Under the pieces are notes generated by a model. The model was not told the DNA's origin, ran no database searches, and was given only the letters and a program-made list of their open reading frames with translations. Below are positions 1 to 10,833 of a stretch of DNA of 64,000 nucleotides, in pieces (the stretch's first letter is position 1; each line of letters begins with the position of its first letter). The translations under genes and the position numbers were made by a program. The stretch spans positions 1,602,614 through 1,666,613 of the forward strand of contig VZRN01000634.1 of the NCBI GenBank assembly GCA_013397935.1, written 5' to 3'. Source of the DNA: Dasyornis broadbenti. Lineage: Eukaryota; Chordata; Aves; Passeriformes; Dasyornithidae.

Positions 1-2710
1 ACTATATACAAACACACACGTACACAAAACATTCCAATTTTTAAAGTCAAATGAAAGGCTGCAATATTTGCTCACATTATTTTCTTAGACTAAGCTTTAA
101 TTACGTTGAATTCCATCCACAGGTGATTTTGCACAAATCACTTGTTGCACACCTCAAAAATTTACCCATCAAGTTACACCCTCCTGAAAAATGCTACTCA
201 ACTGTACGCTCAGTGGAGTCATTGACACAACCAGGGGAAACCTCTGCCTATGCTGTCACTTCTGTTTACCAGTGTGTATTACCTACTGCAGAAGCCACTG
301 CTGGAGCAGCTTTCCCCAGCCCAGATGCCAACATTATGACTGAATAATTCACCTCAAATAATGTGACAGTAAGCCGGATCTTTTTTTCCCCACATCTGGC
401 CCATGCAGGGTTAAGTCATTACATCCACTTGAACAGCATATCGATTGAGGGTGATGTGTAACAACACCCACAATACCTCATTCCCCCATTTCCTGAAATA
501 AAAAGATTGCATTTCAGAAGCCTGCACTTCACACAGTTTTAGAAACTGTACTTGAAAGTATTTGTCCCCTCTCTACACTCACCTAGAGCCTTTCAGACAC
601 TGCACAAATCCATGTGCTGTCACTGTTACCCAGTGTAGCTACAACACAACTGCTGCATATACAGAGAGGGGTTTCGCTTTTCACTGTTAATCAATTTAAT
701 TGGCAACAAGACAAATCAGCAAAAGATTAAACTGCCTGTTTTCCTGTTGCTGTTCACCCTAATGATTACCTGTAGAGTCCAAGCAGATATTCTGTATACT
801 GAGACCTTTCTCAGCTCCCCAACAACTTTCTTTTGTACAGTGCCATGGTACTCCCACGTATTGGCCACATATCTGCTCTGTACTAGCAACCTCAGTGCAC
901 CACAATTACAATAATTTTCACACAGTATGGCCTTAAATGGCATTATTATTTTACTTAAAGAAGTAGCTTTCAATGTATTGAGACAGCTGCTAGATGATCT
1001 GAAAGGCAAGGCGAGAGAGGCAATCAGTACTAGGTCACTGACAGCAGGAAGGATTCTGCTCCCTTGCTGTGAGCAGCGAATGTGCAGCAACTCAGCTGAT
1101 GACCGAGCAGGGAGAAGGACTTTCACTGCCCATGGATGAGCTCGAACAGAGAGAAGCTTACAGCAGAAATTGGAGCAAACTTCACCTCAGCAAGCATGAA
1201 GCTACCAGCTCCTTCCTCTCCAAGTGACCCCTGTAGGGGATGTCTTGGCAGCCCTCTTCCCCCTGCCCCTGTGGACAGGTGGGGGATGAGCAGGACCTTC
1301 TGGGTGCTGCAAAACCAAGCAGCCAACCCCCCCCAGTTACACACCCCTGATGGTGGTACTGAGACACGCTGTGCAAACACAGCACGGGAAGAGCTCCCTG
1401 CTCCTCCCAGCGCTCTCTGCCGCTTTCGCTCCCATGGGAGCAGTGATGCCGGCTCAGCTCCTGGAGCAGGAGTACGAGCAGTGAGGGAGGATGAGCCAAG
1501 GCAGCTGCCACTGGTGCAGCTGAGAGCTCATTCACAGTGATGGCTGTGTGCATAGAGATGTCTGTGCACACACCTATGACACCGAAGTGCTGGCACTCTA
1601 CAGCCTGATCCGAAGGGATTTCAATGCTACGTGTTTGCATCCTAGCAAAAAAGAGTTAAAACCCATGCCCGTGCTAAGTCAAACCATAAATAACTCAGAT
1701 GAGTGACTCTGGCCCAGCAGTTCTCTGGTCTGCTCAAACAGCCCGGCCAAGGCCAACGTGTCAGGCAGTTATTCCCGGCTGAGTGACATGTTGTCACCAA
1801 TGGGAAGGGCACAGTGACAAGGTCGCAATATGGAAATAAAATTTAGATCTTTTAGAAACCAGCACACATATCCACACAACTTAGCATGAAATTCAGATCT
1901 TTCTACAGGTGATCTCCATACCTGGGTGGTTGCCACCCTCTGAGCTGGCACAGTTACCATCTACTGCCAGCTACAGGAGACAGCTCTGCACCAGGAACTC
2001 CTACATAAACACGCATGCAAACACTCAAGATGCGATGCACTGTTTGGAATTAACTTTTCCAGAAATCAAAAGGCAAAATGATCACGTAAGGTTGTTCTGT
2101 TAAAGCAGAAATAACAGTGGAGTTTATTGCCTTTGTGTATTTTTATACTACGTTGCATAATATGCTCGCATCGATGTTCAGCACCGTAAATGACATAAAA
2201 AACAACCCAAGGCAGCAAGCACAGCAGAGCTCTAAGAAAAAAATCATCACATTTCACATTCCAGTGCATGAAGTGAATGCTGCAGTTGTCTAGCTTACAA
2301 CAGTCTATCAAAGTTAGCAAAGACAAATGTGTGTCTTAGAGAAAAGACATTGTTTCAACACTGAGCTATAAATTAGATTCTAGTTTTTAGGATGTAGTAA
2401 ATGGTCTTTATTTGAGTATAAGAAAAAGCCACTCTTTTCAAACTAAGGACATTGCATACTGTATATTTTAGTTGGGGACCTGCCTCTGAGGATACCACAC
2501 TCACTTTTGTACTGCTTTGAAATCATCCATATTAGAGACAAGTTGCTATTTTGTATCATTACCATATTTATGCCTACTGGGCCTTTACATATCTCAAAAT
2601 AAATTAAAACACTTATTCTGAAAGTTGATTCCAAAACTTTAAAACATGAGAAAGACGCTGCTGCTGTAAATGTCTGAAAGTTTTGGATTAATTCCAGTTC
2701 CAGTTAAACC
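1..2710. other. Unique non-coding DNA, no gene seen
   Basis: No recognisable gene. The first 30 bases are a broken AC/AT microsatellite. Between about 1180 and 1545 the base composition becomes GC-rich with several CpGs (around 1385-1470) and both strands stay open, 134 codons forward and 152 reverse. The two frames overlap the same bases and neither translation resembles a known family, so the openness is best explained by fewer A+T-rich stop codons. The rest is ordinary A+T-rich single-copy sequence without repeats I recognise. Confidence 0.7.
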
Positions 2711-2716
2711 AAAAAA
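2711..2716 (+). repeat. Left edge of an A-run interrupted by a gap
   Basis: Six A residues lead directly into the gap at 2717, and 28 A residues resume after it. The missing sequence therefore begins and ends in poly(A), which suggests a longer homopolymer or A-rich repeat that could not be assembled. Confidence 0.8.
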
Positions 2717-2776
2717 NNNNNNNNNNNNNNNNNNNNNNNNNNNNNNNNNNNNNNNNNNNNNNNNNNNNNNNNNNNN
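2717..2776. other. Assembly gap (60 N)
   Basis: Run of 60 N. Its length may be a placeholder or an estimate. Any frame spanning it is an artefact. Confidence 0.99.

Positions 2777-2804
<28 letters not shown>
2777..2804 (+). repeat. Poly(A) run, 28 A
   Basis: Uninterrupted run of 28 A immediately right of the gap. It could be the tail of a retrocopy or a simple homopolymer. The sequence to its left is hidden by the gap, so no source element or target-site duplication can be tested. Confidence 0.95.
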
Positions 2805-2807
<3 letters not shown>

Positions 2808-4144
2808 AGAAAAGCTTCAGAGCAATTTGCAGCAGCTGAATGTGTGGCCTAAACAACTGTCAAAATAAGTGCTCAAGTACACAGGGCCTGTAAACCCTCA
2901 TTACTGAGCACTGCACTGCTTTGGACAGCTCAAGTCTGCAAAACTGTTCTCAGCAGTATTTGCACAGTTCCTAAACACCAGTGGCAAGAGCCCTTCTATT
3001 GTTTCTTGCCCTGCATGCCACATAAACATTTACAGTATTTTTAATATTAGCCCCCACAACCCCGCTTGCATCTTAAAGTGACTGTGGGAAAACACAAAAT
3101 GAATTTTTAACAGTTTCTCAAAGGATTTATTTAGGGAACGAGGTCTTTGCAGGTTGCAAACAAACCTGCCTTTCCTCTTTTAAATTTACTAATCTGTAAT
3201 TTCCATTCCGCCAATGTACTCTGCACCTGAACTGAAATTCTAAAAAGCATTTTGCAAAATTTTATTAGCATTTTAGTCTGCCTTTATCTATTCAGTTCAC
3301 AACAGATACACAACTGACAAAGACTTCTGTGCTTGCTATTGCATGCACCTGCTTACCACCACACTACAGAGGAGAGAAGTTACAGATCCCAGATGTGCTA
3401 TCCCACCCCCAAAATGGTCCTACCTGTCTCAGACTTTTGCGATCAACCCGTGTGAAGCCGTCTCTGGAAGGAAGAAAGCAGTGACTTTGAGCTGCTTCTC
3501 CTTGTCCTGCGCTGTCATGCAGATGTGGGATTGAGGCTGTCCTGACTGCCTGTGGATCTCCAGGCTGCTAAACACAATGATCAGAGATGACTCACTGTCA
3601 CTCTCACATACATTAAATGGTTCTGTCGATTTTCTGACTTGAATGATTGCTGTAATTGTTGTGTCTCACAGCTGAGGGGCTGACACCAGGGTTGACTCAA
3701 CCACCGGAGAGCTCCGGCAGCCGTGCTGGGTCAGGCTGCTCGTGTCGCTGGGGCTCAGACCTTGCCCTCACCCACCAGAAGTTGTTCTCTCCCATCAGGT
3801 AAGACAACAAAAGGGAGCTTCCTTTGGCCATATCTGACATTTCAGTGCCGAAATTTCTCTCCAGGAACGCTTTGCATATCATATATTAATAGATTCTGAC
3901 TAACAGCTTAGCTTCACATCATGTCTAGACAAAGTGTCCCGCTGTGGGTAGTAGCCTGGAAGGGAACTTGCAACAGCTGTGGGTGAACAAAACATGGACT
4001 GTGTTAGTGACAGGTTGTGTGTGTACTGTATCTCATTTGTTTATTCTCCAAGAAGTAAAAATAATGGGAATTTCACCGAAATTTTAGGCAGAAAGAGTCC
4101 AAAGCTCAGGTTGGCCAGGAACCAGGGACAACCCATGTTGTCCC
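2805..4144. other. Unique DNA with two candidate splice-bounded segments
   Basis: Mostly single-copy sequence. It contains a 40-nt minus-strand segment bounded by good splice consensus (3424-3463, listed separately) and a CpG-enriched stretch (3700-3760) followed on the plus strand by a consensus donor at 3799. The boundary with the CR1 tail at about 4145 is soft: the 40 bases before it may be older CR1 sequence. Confidence 0.6.
3424..3463 (-). other. Candidate 40-nt internal exon, minus strand (unidentified)
   Basis: Read on the minus strand, a pyrimidine-rich tract ending TTCCTTCCAG (just above 3463) is followed by 40 nt and then by CAG|GTAGGA (donor at 3422-3423). Only one of the three frames is open. 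After one base completing a codon it reads DGFTRVDRKSLRQ and ends in phase 0. The other two frames hit TGA. The segment has three CpGs in 40 nt, in CpG-poor surroundings, which would fit constraint on coding or otherwise functional sequence. I do not recognise the peptide and found no partner exon. A chance pseudo-exon is quite possible, because such matches are common in vertebrate introns. Its strand agrees with the base skew, which favours minus-strand transcription. Confidence 0.25.
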
Positions 4145-4369
4145 CGAGGTGGACATCAGGAAGAATTTCTTCCCTGGAAGGGTGGTCAGGAATTGGAAGG
4201 AGCTGCCCAGGGAGGTGGTGGAGTCACCATCCTTGGAGAGGTTCAAGAAACAACTGGACTTGACACTCCGTTACCTGGTCTAGTCAATGAGATGGTGATG
4301 GGTCAAAGCTGACAGGACTCCATAGTCTTGGAGGTTTTTTCCAACCTTAATGATTCTATCATTGTATGA
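4145..4369 (+). mobile_element. CR1 LINE, 5'-truncated 3' end
   Basis: The sequence matches the 3'-terminal part of avian CR1. It shows the GAAGAATTTCTTCCCTGG block, the CTGCCCAGGGAGGTGGTGGA block, the TTGGAGGTTTTTTCCAACCT block and, at 4348-4366, the degenerate 8-base tail repeats (ATTCTATC, ATTGTATG). It is the untranslated 3' end only, so no reverse transcriptase remains. CR1 has no poly(A) tail, and the octamer repeats mark its 3' terminus. Similarity may begin some 40 bases earlier. It lies directly against a second CR1 tail in the same orientation. Confidence 0.93.
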
Positions 4370-4370
4370 G

Positions 4371-4530
4371 AAGTTGTGGCTGCCCCCGGATCCCTGGAAG
4401 CGTCCAAGGCCAGGCTGAGCAGGGCATTGAGCAACCTGGGGTAGCAGAAGGTGTCCCTGCCTGTGGCAGGGGGTAGAACAAAATGGGCTTTAAGGATTCT
4501 TTCAACACAAAGCACTCTGTGATTCTGTGT
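4371..4530 (+). mobile_element. Second CR1 LINE 3' end, different subtype
   Basis: A second CR1 3' terminus with characteristic blocks: GTGGCTGCCCC, AAGGCCAGGCTGAGC, AGCAACCTGG, AAGGTGTCCCTGCC and GGGCTTTAAGG. It ends at 4513-4530 in CTCTGTGATTCTGTGTG, a pair of tail octamers. Its terminal region differs from the upstream copy (GGGCTTTAAGG type against CTTGGAGG type), so these are two insertions of different subfamilies and not a duplication. Its 5' truncation point abuts the tail of the first copy. Confidence 0.92.
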
Positions 4531-7500
4531 GCATCACTCAACCACCGAGAACAAATGAAACAGTCAGAAGACAAGAAGGGAAGTAGAAAAAAAGCTCCAC
4601 AGATTTTGAAGGTAAAAATGTAAACAGGCACTCTGCAGAGTCCAGGTGTTCTCAGCAGTGTCCATCTAAACCCTGGCTGCACTCTGACAATACAGCAGCA
4701 CCCAAGCATTGACCAGAACTCCTCAGCACCACAGAATCCATGCAGAAAACTGACAGCACAAAAGCATCACGGTTGCAAAGCCACAGTAAACTGATGCCGG
4801 AAGCAAAGAATAGGTGGTGAAGTATTTATAGCCCACCAGAGAGTCTATCACTTCTCAGCAACCATCAGAGTTTGCTTGCCCTTGCCATGTTACTTGTTAG
4901 GTGAACACTGCATCTAGATGTAAAACTGCATCACTGCTTCCCTTCATTTAAATGATCTGCCTGAATTGAAAGCATTTAACTCCCTTTCAGTGCCTTTCAT
5001 TATGCTCTAACACGCTGTGGTGCGATCACAGCTTTAAATATTTACTTGACATTATCTTGCATCTGGCAAATGTATTCTGATACTCCCAAGCAAGTCCCAC
5101 GCAGGATTAAGTTATCCACTGGTCTTTACACAGTGGTAATGGATCCCATTTGTTTTACCACTGCAATTCTCTCTGAATCAGGTCTGCAAAGTCTAAGAAG
5201 TTTCCAACAATTCCATTAAGACAGAGGAGATCTGCGGTCACCAGACTAATTTCTAAGTTTCTATAGCAGTTAAGACTTTTTCTGCCTCCATTAGGCTTTC
5301 TCCTTTATTGTGCTATTCAGACCCATACGAAGGCTGACTGTTAGTGCTGTCAATTTGTATGCACCCTCTCAGTTTATTCTCTTTCTTATTGGTAATTAAC
5401 TATTTCATATTGCAAATTCCCATTTTTCAGATAAGGTGCTGTTGTCACAATAGCCCTGTAAGTGAATTATTATAACTGTAATGCATTCATAAAAAACACA
5501 TTACAAGACTTAAAATACATACTTTTTTTTACGGCTGCTGCAATCCAGTTAGCCTACATGTAATAGAAATTGTGCACCCATGAAATTAAACTGAGTAAAA
5601 AAATTTATTTTTAAAGGCTTAGTTCTCTGAAAAAGTTACTGCCTCTAAAACTTTTTGGTCAAATGTTACTTTCTTTCTGGTGCTTAATTAGAATACTAAA
5701 ATAAATAAAAATTACAGCCTCTGGGTAGGGAACTGAAGTAACGAACAGCAACCAAATTCCACTGAAGGCCAGGGGGTGGGAAGGAGAGAGAAGAAAAACA
5801 AACACACAGATATTTTCTGATGAACCTGTGGCAGGATAAGAGCATTCTCAGACAAGTCTTCAGTAAAACATCTCAGAGTCAACTTCTCCATGAATTTCTC
5901 CATGGGCTGTTCTTCATGGACCTGGTTATTGTTTCACAGAGCCAAGCAGCAGCCCAAAAGCCTGCCCAGGAGCTCCAGGAGACTGGAGCCACTCATACAC
6001 CTGACAGCTCACACAGCCCCAGAGTCCATCCCTGCTCTGCATCCTCTGTCGTGGCCCCACAAATGCAGTGTGGGCACAGCCAGTGCCGGGGGAGGAGCCC
6101 TTGACCATACCTGCTGCTCCCCAAAGGCCAGGTCTGGTAAGAGGCAAGAGACCACAGGAAAGGTTTTCTTCCTCTTCTGCCCAGGGCAAGGGCAAAAGAA
6201 GGCAAAAGCGGGTCTATGATCATAACCTCGTGAGCTGGGGGAGGGACTGAGCAGTGGGTAGGGTGGTACAAGTTGTCCTCGCTGCCGGCAGCAACACACC
6301 CACACCGGAAACTGGCAGCCTAAAGAGACTCAAAAGCAATGGGACACACCTTCAGGACGAGAACTAAAAAGTAGGGTCCTGACCTCCAGTGATTTCTACA
6401 CAGTTTTAGAACTGGAAGGGCAAAATATCAAGTGTGGTTCATCACTAACTGCATCTCCACATCCCTCCCTCCCGGCAGAGATAACAAGTAAACTGTGCTT
6501 TGATTTGGTGACACCGAGCCTTCTGCAACTAACCCATCTGTGCTCTCAAAGAACGCCCTGGGAACAAAGAGCTCTGGGCAGACCCCAAGTGCACCTGAAC
6601 AGCTGCACTGGCCTTTGCAAAGGCCACAGCAAGTGCCCACTGCTCTGCTCTCTGCCTTTGCACAGGTGTTACCTGTGCTGCCCCATAGGCAACACATTCA
6701 TTGCTCATTTCCTTCTGGAAATCGCCCCCATCCCACCCAGCACATGCACACAATCAGCAACGGTAACAAACAAAATCCTACTTCATCCTAAGCTTCGGTG
6801 AGGTTTTCACAGCCCCAGGAGAGTCAACAGGACTTTAGTTTGATCTCAGAGCCCGCATGCAAGGAAATCTCTAGAACACAAAGACCAGCTGACCAGCACA
6901 AAAGGTCTGCACAACCTCCCCCCTTCCAGGGATTCGACACAGATGCTCCAGCACAATGTCAAGAGAACATTTTAAATATTTCCATCACCTTGCTGTGCCC
7001 CTGACGGCTCACTCTGCAGGCAGGCTGCTGTGCCCGCAGTCCTACAGCTCTGCACAGATATAATTTTTTCCCATTTATTCACCAGGAAGATACTCAGCCA
7101 ACAACAAAATGGGGGGTGGGAGTTGCCCAAGAACAATTTTGTCAGTTTCTAGAGAAGTAAAAACTCAAAAGAACACTTTTGCTCTCAAGTTGCAATAATT
7201 AGACAAGTCCATGTTTTTTGGCCAGCCCAACTTTGTAAAAACATCCTGTAAAATGTCTCGCTGGTTTCTCCTGAATGGCCTCTAAAACACTGGCAGTTGA
7301 GCCTGCTTAGTCAGCACCACACACAAAAAGCTATTAAAACCTGAGCCATAATAACTAATCTCTGCTAGCCACTCATGCCTATCCCACAGGGCAGTAACAC
7401 GACACAGAAGTGTTGTTCCCAGCACGGACAAGATTTAAATTTCCTCCATACCTAAACCAGCAAGATTTTAATTTTACTCTTGGCTCACTCTTCATCACCG

Positions 7501-7860
7501 GACTATTAAGACGTGGTCAGAAAAGGCCTTTGCAAGCTATCCAAGGCCAAATCACCTGAATGCACACCTCCAGCTTACAGCATTTTGCTGTTGCTGCTTC
7601 TGGCATATGGACCGTTTAGATGAAAACAAGCAAATACTGGGTAAAAACTATTCCAGAAAAAGCTGAATATTTATGGCTTGTACACAGAAACCTGACAGGC
7701 AAGTGAATGCTTCAGATAGAGATAAAAGAAGTGACAGAAGAGTAACTTTTATCTCTGCAGTCTACATTTAATGAATGTATCAACATTTGCAGATGATTAG
7801 GTCCAACCTAAGTGCTTTGTTGCTCCTTTGTTCAGTTTCTGAAGGGTTTGTACTTTATTT
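4531..7860. other. Unique DNA, no gene seen
   Basis: No repeat or exon I can support. Between 5900 and 6720 several overlapping open frames of 60-109 codons occur on both strands in a moderately GC-rich patch. None resembles a known protein and the opposite strands are open over the same bases, so I treat them as chance. Around 5792 on the minus strand there is a long pyrimidine tract ending CAG that would make a good splice acceptor, but the following frame runs to a stop without a donor. Confidence 0.6.
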
Positions 7861-7898
7861 ATTCTCTTTCTTCTTTTTTTCTTTCCTCCCCCCCATAG
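7861..7898 (+). other. Pyrimidine tract ending in TAG
   Basis: A 38-base tract consists almost entirely of T and C, with C7 at 7888-7894, and ends CATAG. It has the form of a strong splice acceptor on the plus strand. No donor follows within a plausible exon distance, and the downstream 24 bases are A+T-rich, so it is listed as a low-complexity tract. Confidence 0.6.
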
Positions 7899-10801
7899 TT
7901 GCAACTAAATATAATTTTTGGCTTTTAAAGACCTATTTCCATTTATAGAATCCAGATGACAGGCTGGGGGATGATATTTCCTAGCTGAGGCATCTGCCTC
8001 CTTGACAGAGGGAGAGATAATCACGTTGGGGGAAACAGGCTCGGCATCTATGACAAGCTTAAGATGTCAGAAATGAGAGCATCGTGTCTCGTCCCTCTGG
8101 ATATTTTTTTCTTGAGGAATTCAGCCACATCTTGTGTGCAAGGCAGCCAGCTTGCAGTGCTGCTGTGCCGCCAGCAACAGCGAGCACGAGGAGGGGAGGC
8201 AGGGGATGCTTCACTTCTGAGGCTGCCACAGCTTCTATTTAATTGCTTGCTTATTTATTTAATGATGGCAACGACAAGAACTTGTGGCCAAGCTGTCAGC
8301 CTCCTTTCGCTGAAACAATCCACTGCTCTGAAATTGCTTGTGCTGGACAATCCTCCTTCCCCTCTGGATTTCACCAGGAGCAGCCCCACCTTCAGCAAGA
8401 TGTCACAGCTGACTGAAGCCACCTTGCCACCAGGCAGCAGAAGGCCCAGAACACGAAGGGTTAGCAAGGGGACTGAGTCTTGGGAAGCATTTCCATGGAC
8501 TGATGCCTCAGATCTGAACAAATGCCTCCACACCACGTGTCACTGCCTCCTGGATCAGAACAAACCTACAGCACTTGCCCCCTCCACACTGATTTAAGTT
8601 CTGCTTTTTAATTTGTGGATCAAATGTTCTGCAGTCGCAAATCAAATTATGCTGATAAAATTAGTTAGATCAAGGTACTATTTTTCTTTTGAGATAGGCC
8701 ATTTGATGCTGCAAAATGCCACCAAATTAATCTTTCTGAAAGTTTCCTCACAAGCAAATTTTTCTTGCCAGATGCTGATGTAAATGCTCACAAATCATGG
8801 AAGATTTCCAACAGATGTGCCACCTTCAGTGAAACAAAAACAAGGAGGCTTTTTGAATTCAAGAATAACATTAAGTCATAAATGATTGCTTGATGCAGAT
8901 GACTGTTAGTATAAATATTTTAACTAATGTTCACCAGGGGATTTTTTTCCAAAGAGGGATGTTTTCCTTGAATTGCTGTTTAAGTTACTGTTTTGTAATA
9001 GCTCGCACTATATATATCGTGAAGCTCCCTCAGCCTGTGCTAGCAGGACTGCAAGCAGTACTCTTCACCAAATTTGGAGCTAATGGCACAAAGAAAACAC
9101 ACACTTTTTTTTCTCCAATATTATTTGTTATAGAATACATAAATGGGCCTGACTTAGGACAAACGAAAAAGTGTCATAGAAAATAATCCTGATGAAACTG
9201 TAAGATGTTCCTTGAATTCCTTTCACAGCAAAAATATCAAAGGCAAGAAACGACCATACACAGGCAATAAAAGAGGTGATACTACAGTAGTTTCTGCAAG
9301 AGAGACATGCAGTCTTTGGCAAATGTGAGCTCTGGTCCAACAGAGTTATTCAAAGACTGCGCAGTAACCAACTAACAGACAAAAGCTCCTCTAAAACACA
9401 TCAGCAAGTGGGGCTGGCAGACAAGCAGTGCCACAGACTGCAGACAGCTATTGTTTGACCACCTACAGTCTATTTATTTTACTGCAAAGCTGTATTTATT
9501 GTGCAAATGCTACCACAGCAGATGAAATTCCATCTGAACTGAGTAACAACCCCACACCTCACATCCAGCCCCTGCCCAGCTACACCTTTCCCACGATCGT
9601 GCCTGCAGAAAGCCGGGAGGACCAAGGTGGCAGCAGGGAACAGAAATGGCAGCAGATTTTCGGGGACAGACAGATGATGCTAAAAACAAGTTTATTTTCG
9701 CTAGAGCTACTTAAATAGTGAAAAACTCTAGAGTCTCCTACCCAGTCTTTCCCTACTACAGTCACAGCTGGCAGTCCCCTGGCAGAGCCTTCCCTGTTCC
9801 TGCCTTATTCTCAGGACCAGCACGTGTGTCCCGCACTGTGGGTCCTGTAACCTACCAGACTCTCACAACATCTGCCTTGTTCCGAGACTCAGCTGGTGGT
9901 TTCTGCAGGAAGAGGAGACTCCTGCACTGCCTACCACAGACACGGGTATAAACAATGGATTTTCACTTCCTCAAGTTTTCGGTGCAACATTGTAGAGGTT
10001 AATTGGAGCTCTGCACAGGACTAGTAGTCTATATTCACCAATTTCATTACAAGCCTGTCAACTCGCTATAGCTAAAGGAAAAGGCTGGAAACCTCCCTGT
10101 GGAAGCACACATTCAGTTGCTACTCCAGCCCTTCTCCTTCAGTGCAAGGGGATTTCAGTCCAAAGCTCCACAGTTAGAAGATGAAGATGTGAAGCATGCT
10201 TGAAAGAAGTGCCAATCATTCTTCACACTCTCTTCATCCCTCAGCAAAGAATGACAGCAGAGTAATCTAGCAGAGGCCTTTACAGCTCCTAGTGCCCTCT
10301 CTGTGGTATAACTTTGTCATCTCTGCTGTTTTGTCTTTACCTTGCCATTTGGCTTCAGCCAGTGAATACACTCAATGAAAAGTGAATTGTGCACAGAATG
10401 AAATCCATGGAGGGATCTCTGCGGTGAAACATTAAGGTGCCAACACAACCAAGTACTAAAACATGCAGACATTTCCTGAAAGAGGGGCATGCATAGATAC
10501 AGTCGTATCCATAAACATATTTATGTATACAATTTTTAGATAGATGGGCATCTCATAACACTCTAGCTATTTGCCAAAGGAAAATATAAAGACTAAGAAC
10601 ATCAGGACTAAGGTCTTTTAGTCATCTTTAGATCTTTAAAGACAATGCAGACGTGGTTTTAATAAGCAGTTGTCTTGGAGGCATATGAACAATAACTTGT
10701 GAATAAAAAAAGGGTTTGTGGGCTTGCTTTTTACTTGAAAGAGGTTATCATTAAAAAGATGATTCACCATCCATTTTGCTCTTCAAACACACCACAGGCA
10801 G
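7899..10801. other. Unique DNA, no gene seen
   Basis: Contains a 177-codon open frame (8064-8597, plus) with no recognisable domain. At 8600-8800 the A+T-rich sequence is dense in homeodomain-like TAAT/ATTA cores and looks like many vertebrate conserved non-coding elements, but conservation cannot be judged from one sequence. I see no repeats. Confidence 0.5.
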
Positions 10802-10833
10802 CCCCTCCTCCCATCCCATCCCACTACATCCCC
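10802..10833 (-). other. G-quadruplex motif, minus strand
   Basis: The plus strand carries C-runs at 10802-10805, 10810-10812, 10815-10817, 10820-10822 and 10830-10833. On the minus strand this gives five G-tracts of at least three with loops of 7, 2, 2 and 4, satisfying the usual G3+N1-7 rule. It is embedded in a short CCCAT simple repeat. On the inferred sense strand it could form in RNA. Confidence 0.6.

Noticed and set aside
1136..1640. Overlapping 134- and 152-codon frames on opposite strands
   Set aside because: Both cover one GC-rich patch with few stop codons; neither shows a known family or splice structure.
4720..4740. RE1/NRSF-like left half-site CTCAGCACCACAG
   Set aside because: The right half does not match, and similar half-sites occur near 2175 and 28395, so these are chance matches.
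5712..5792. Minus-strand pyrimidine tract with acceptor and 63-codon frame
   Set aside because: No donor in the open part and no recognisable terminal exon or clear poly(A) signal.
8064..8597. 177-codon open frame on the plus strand
   Set aside because: No recognisable domain or localisation signal, and the minus strand is open for 93 codons over the same bases. Best explained as chance.
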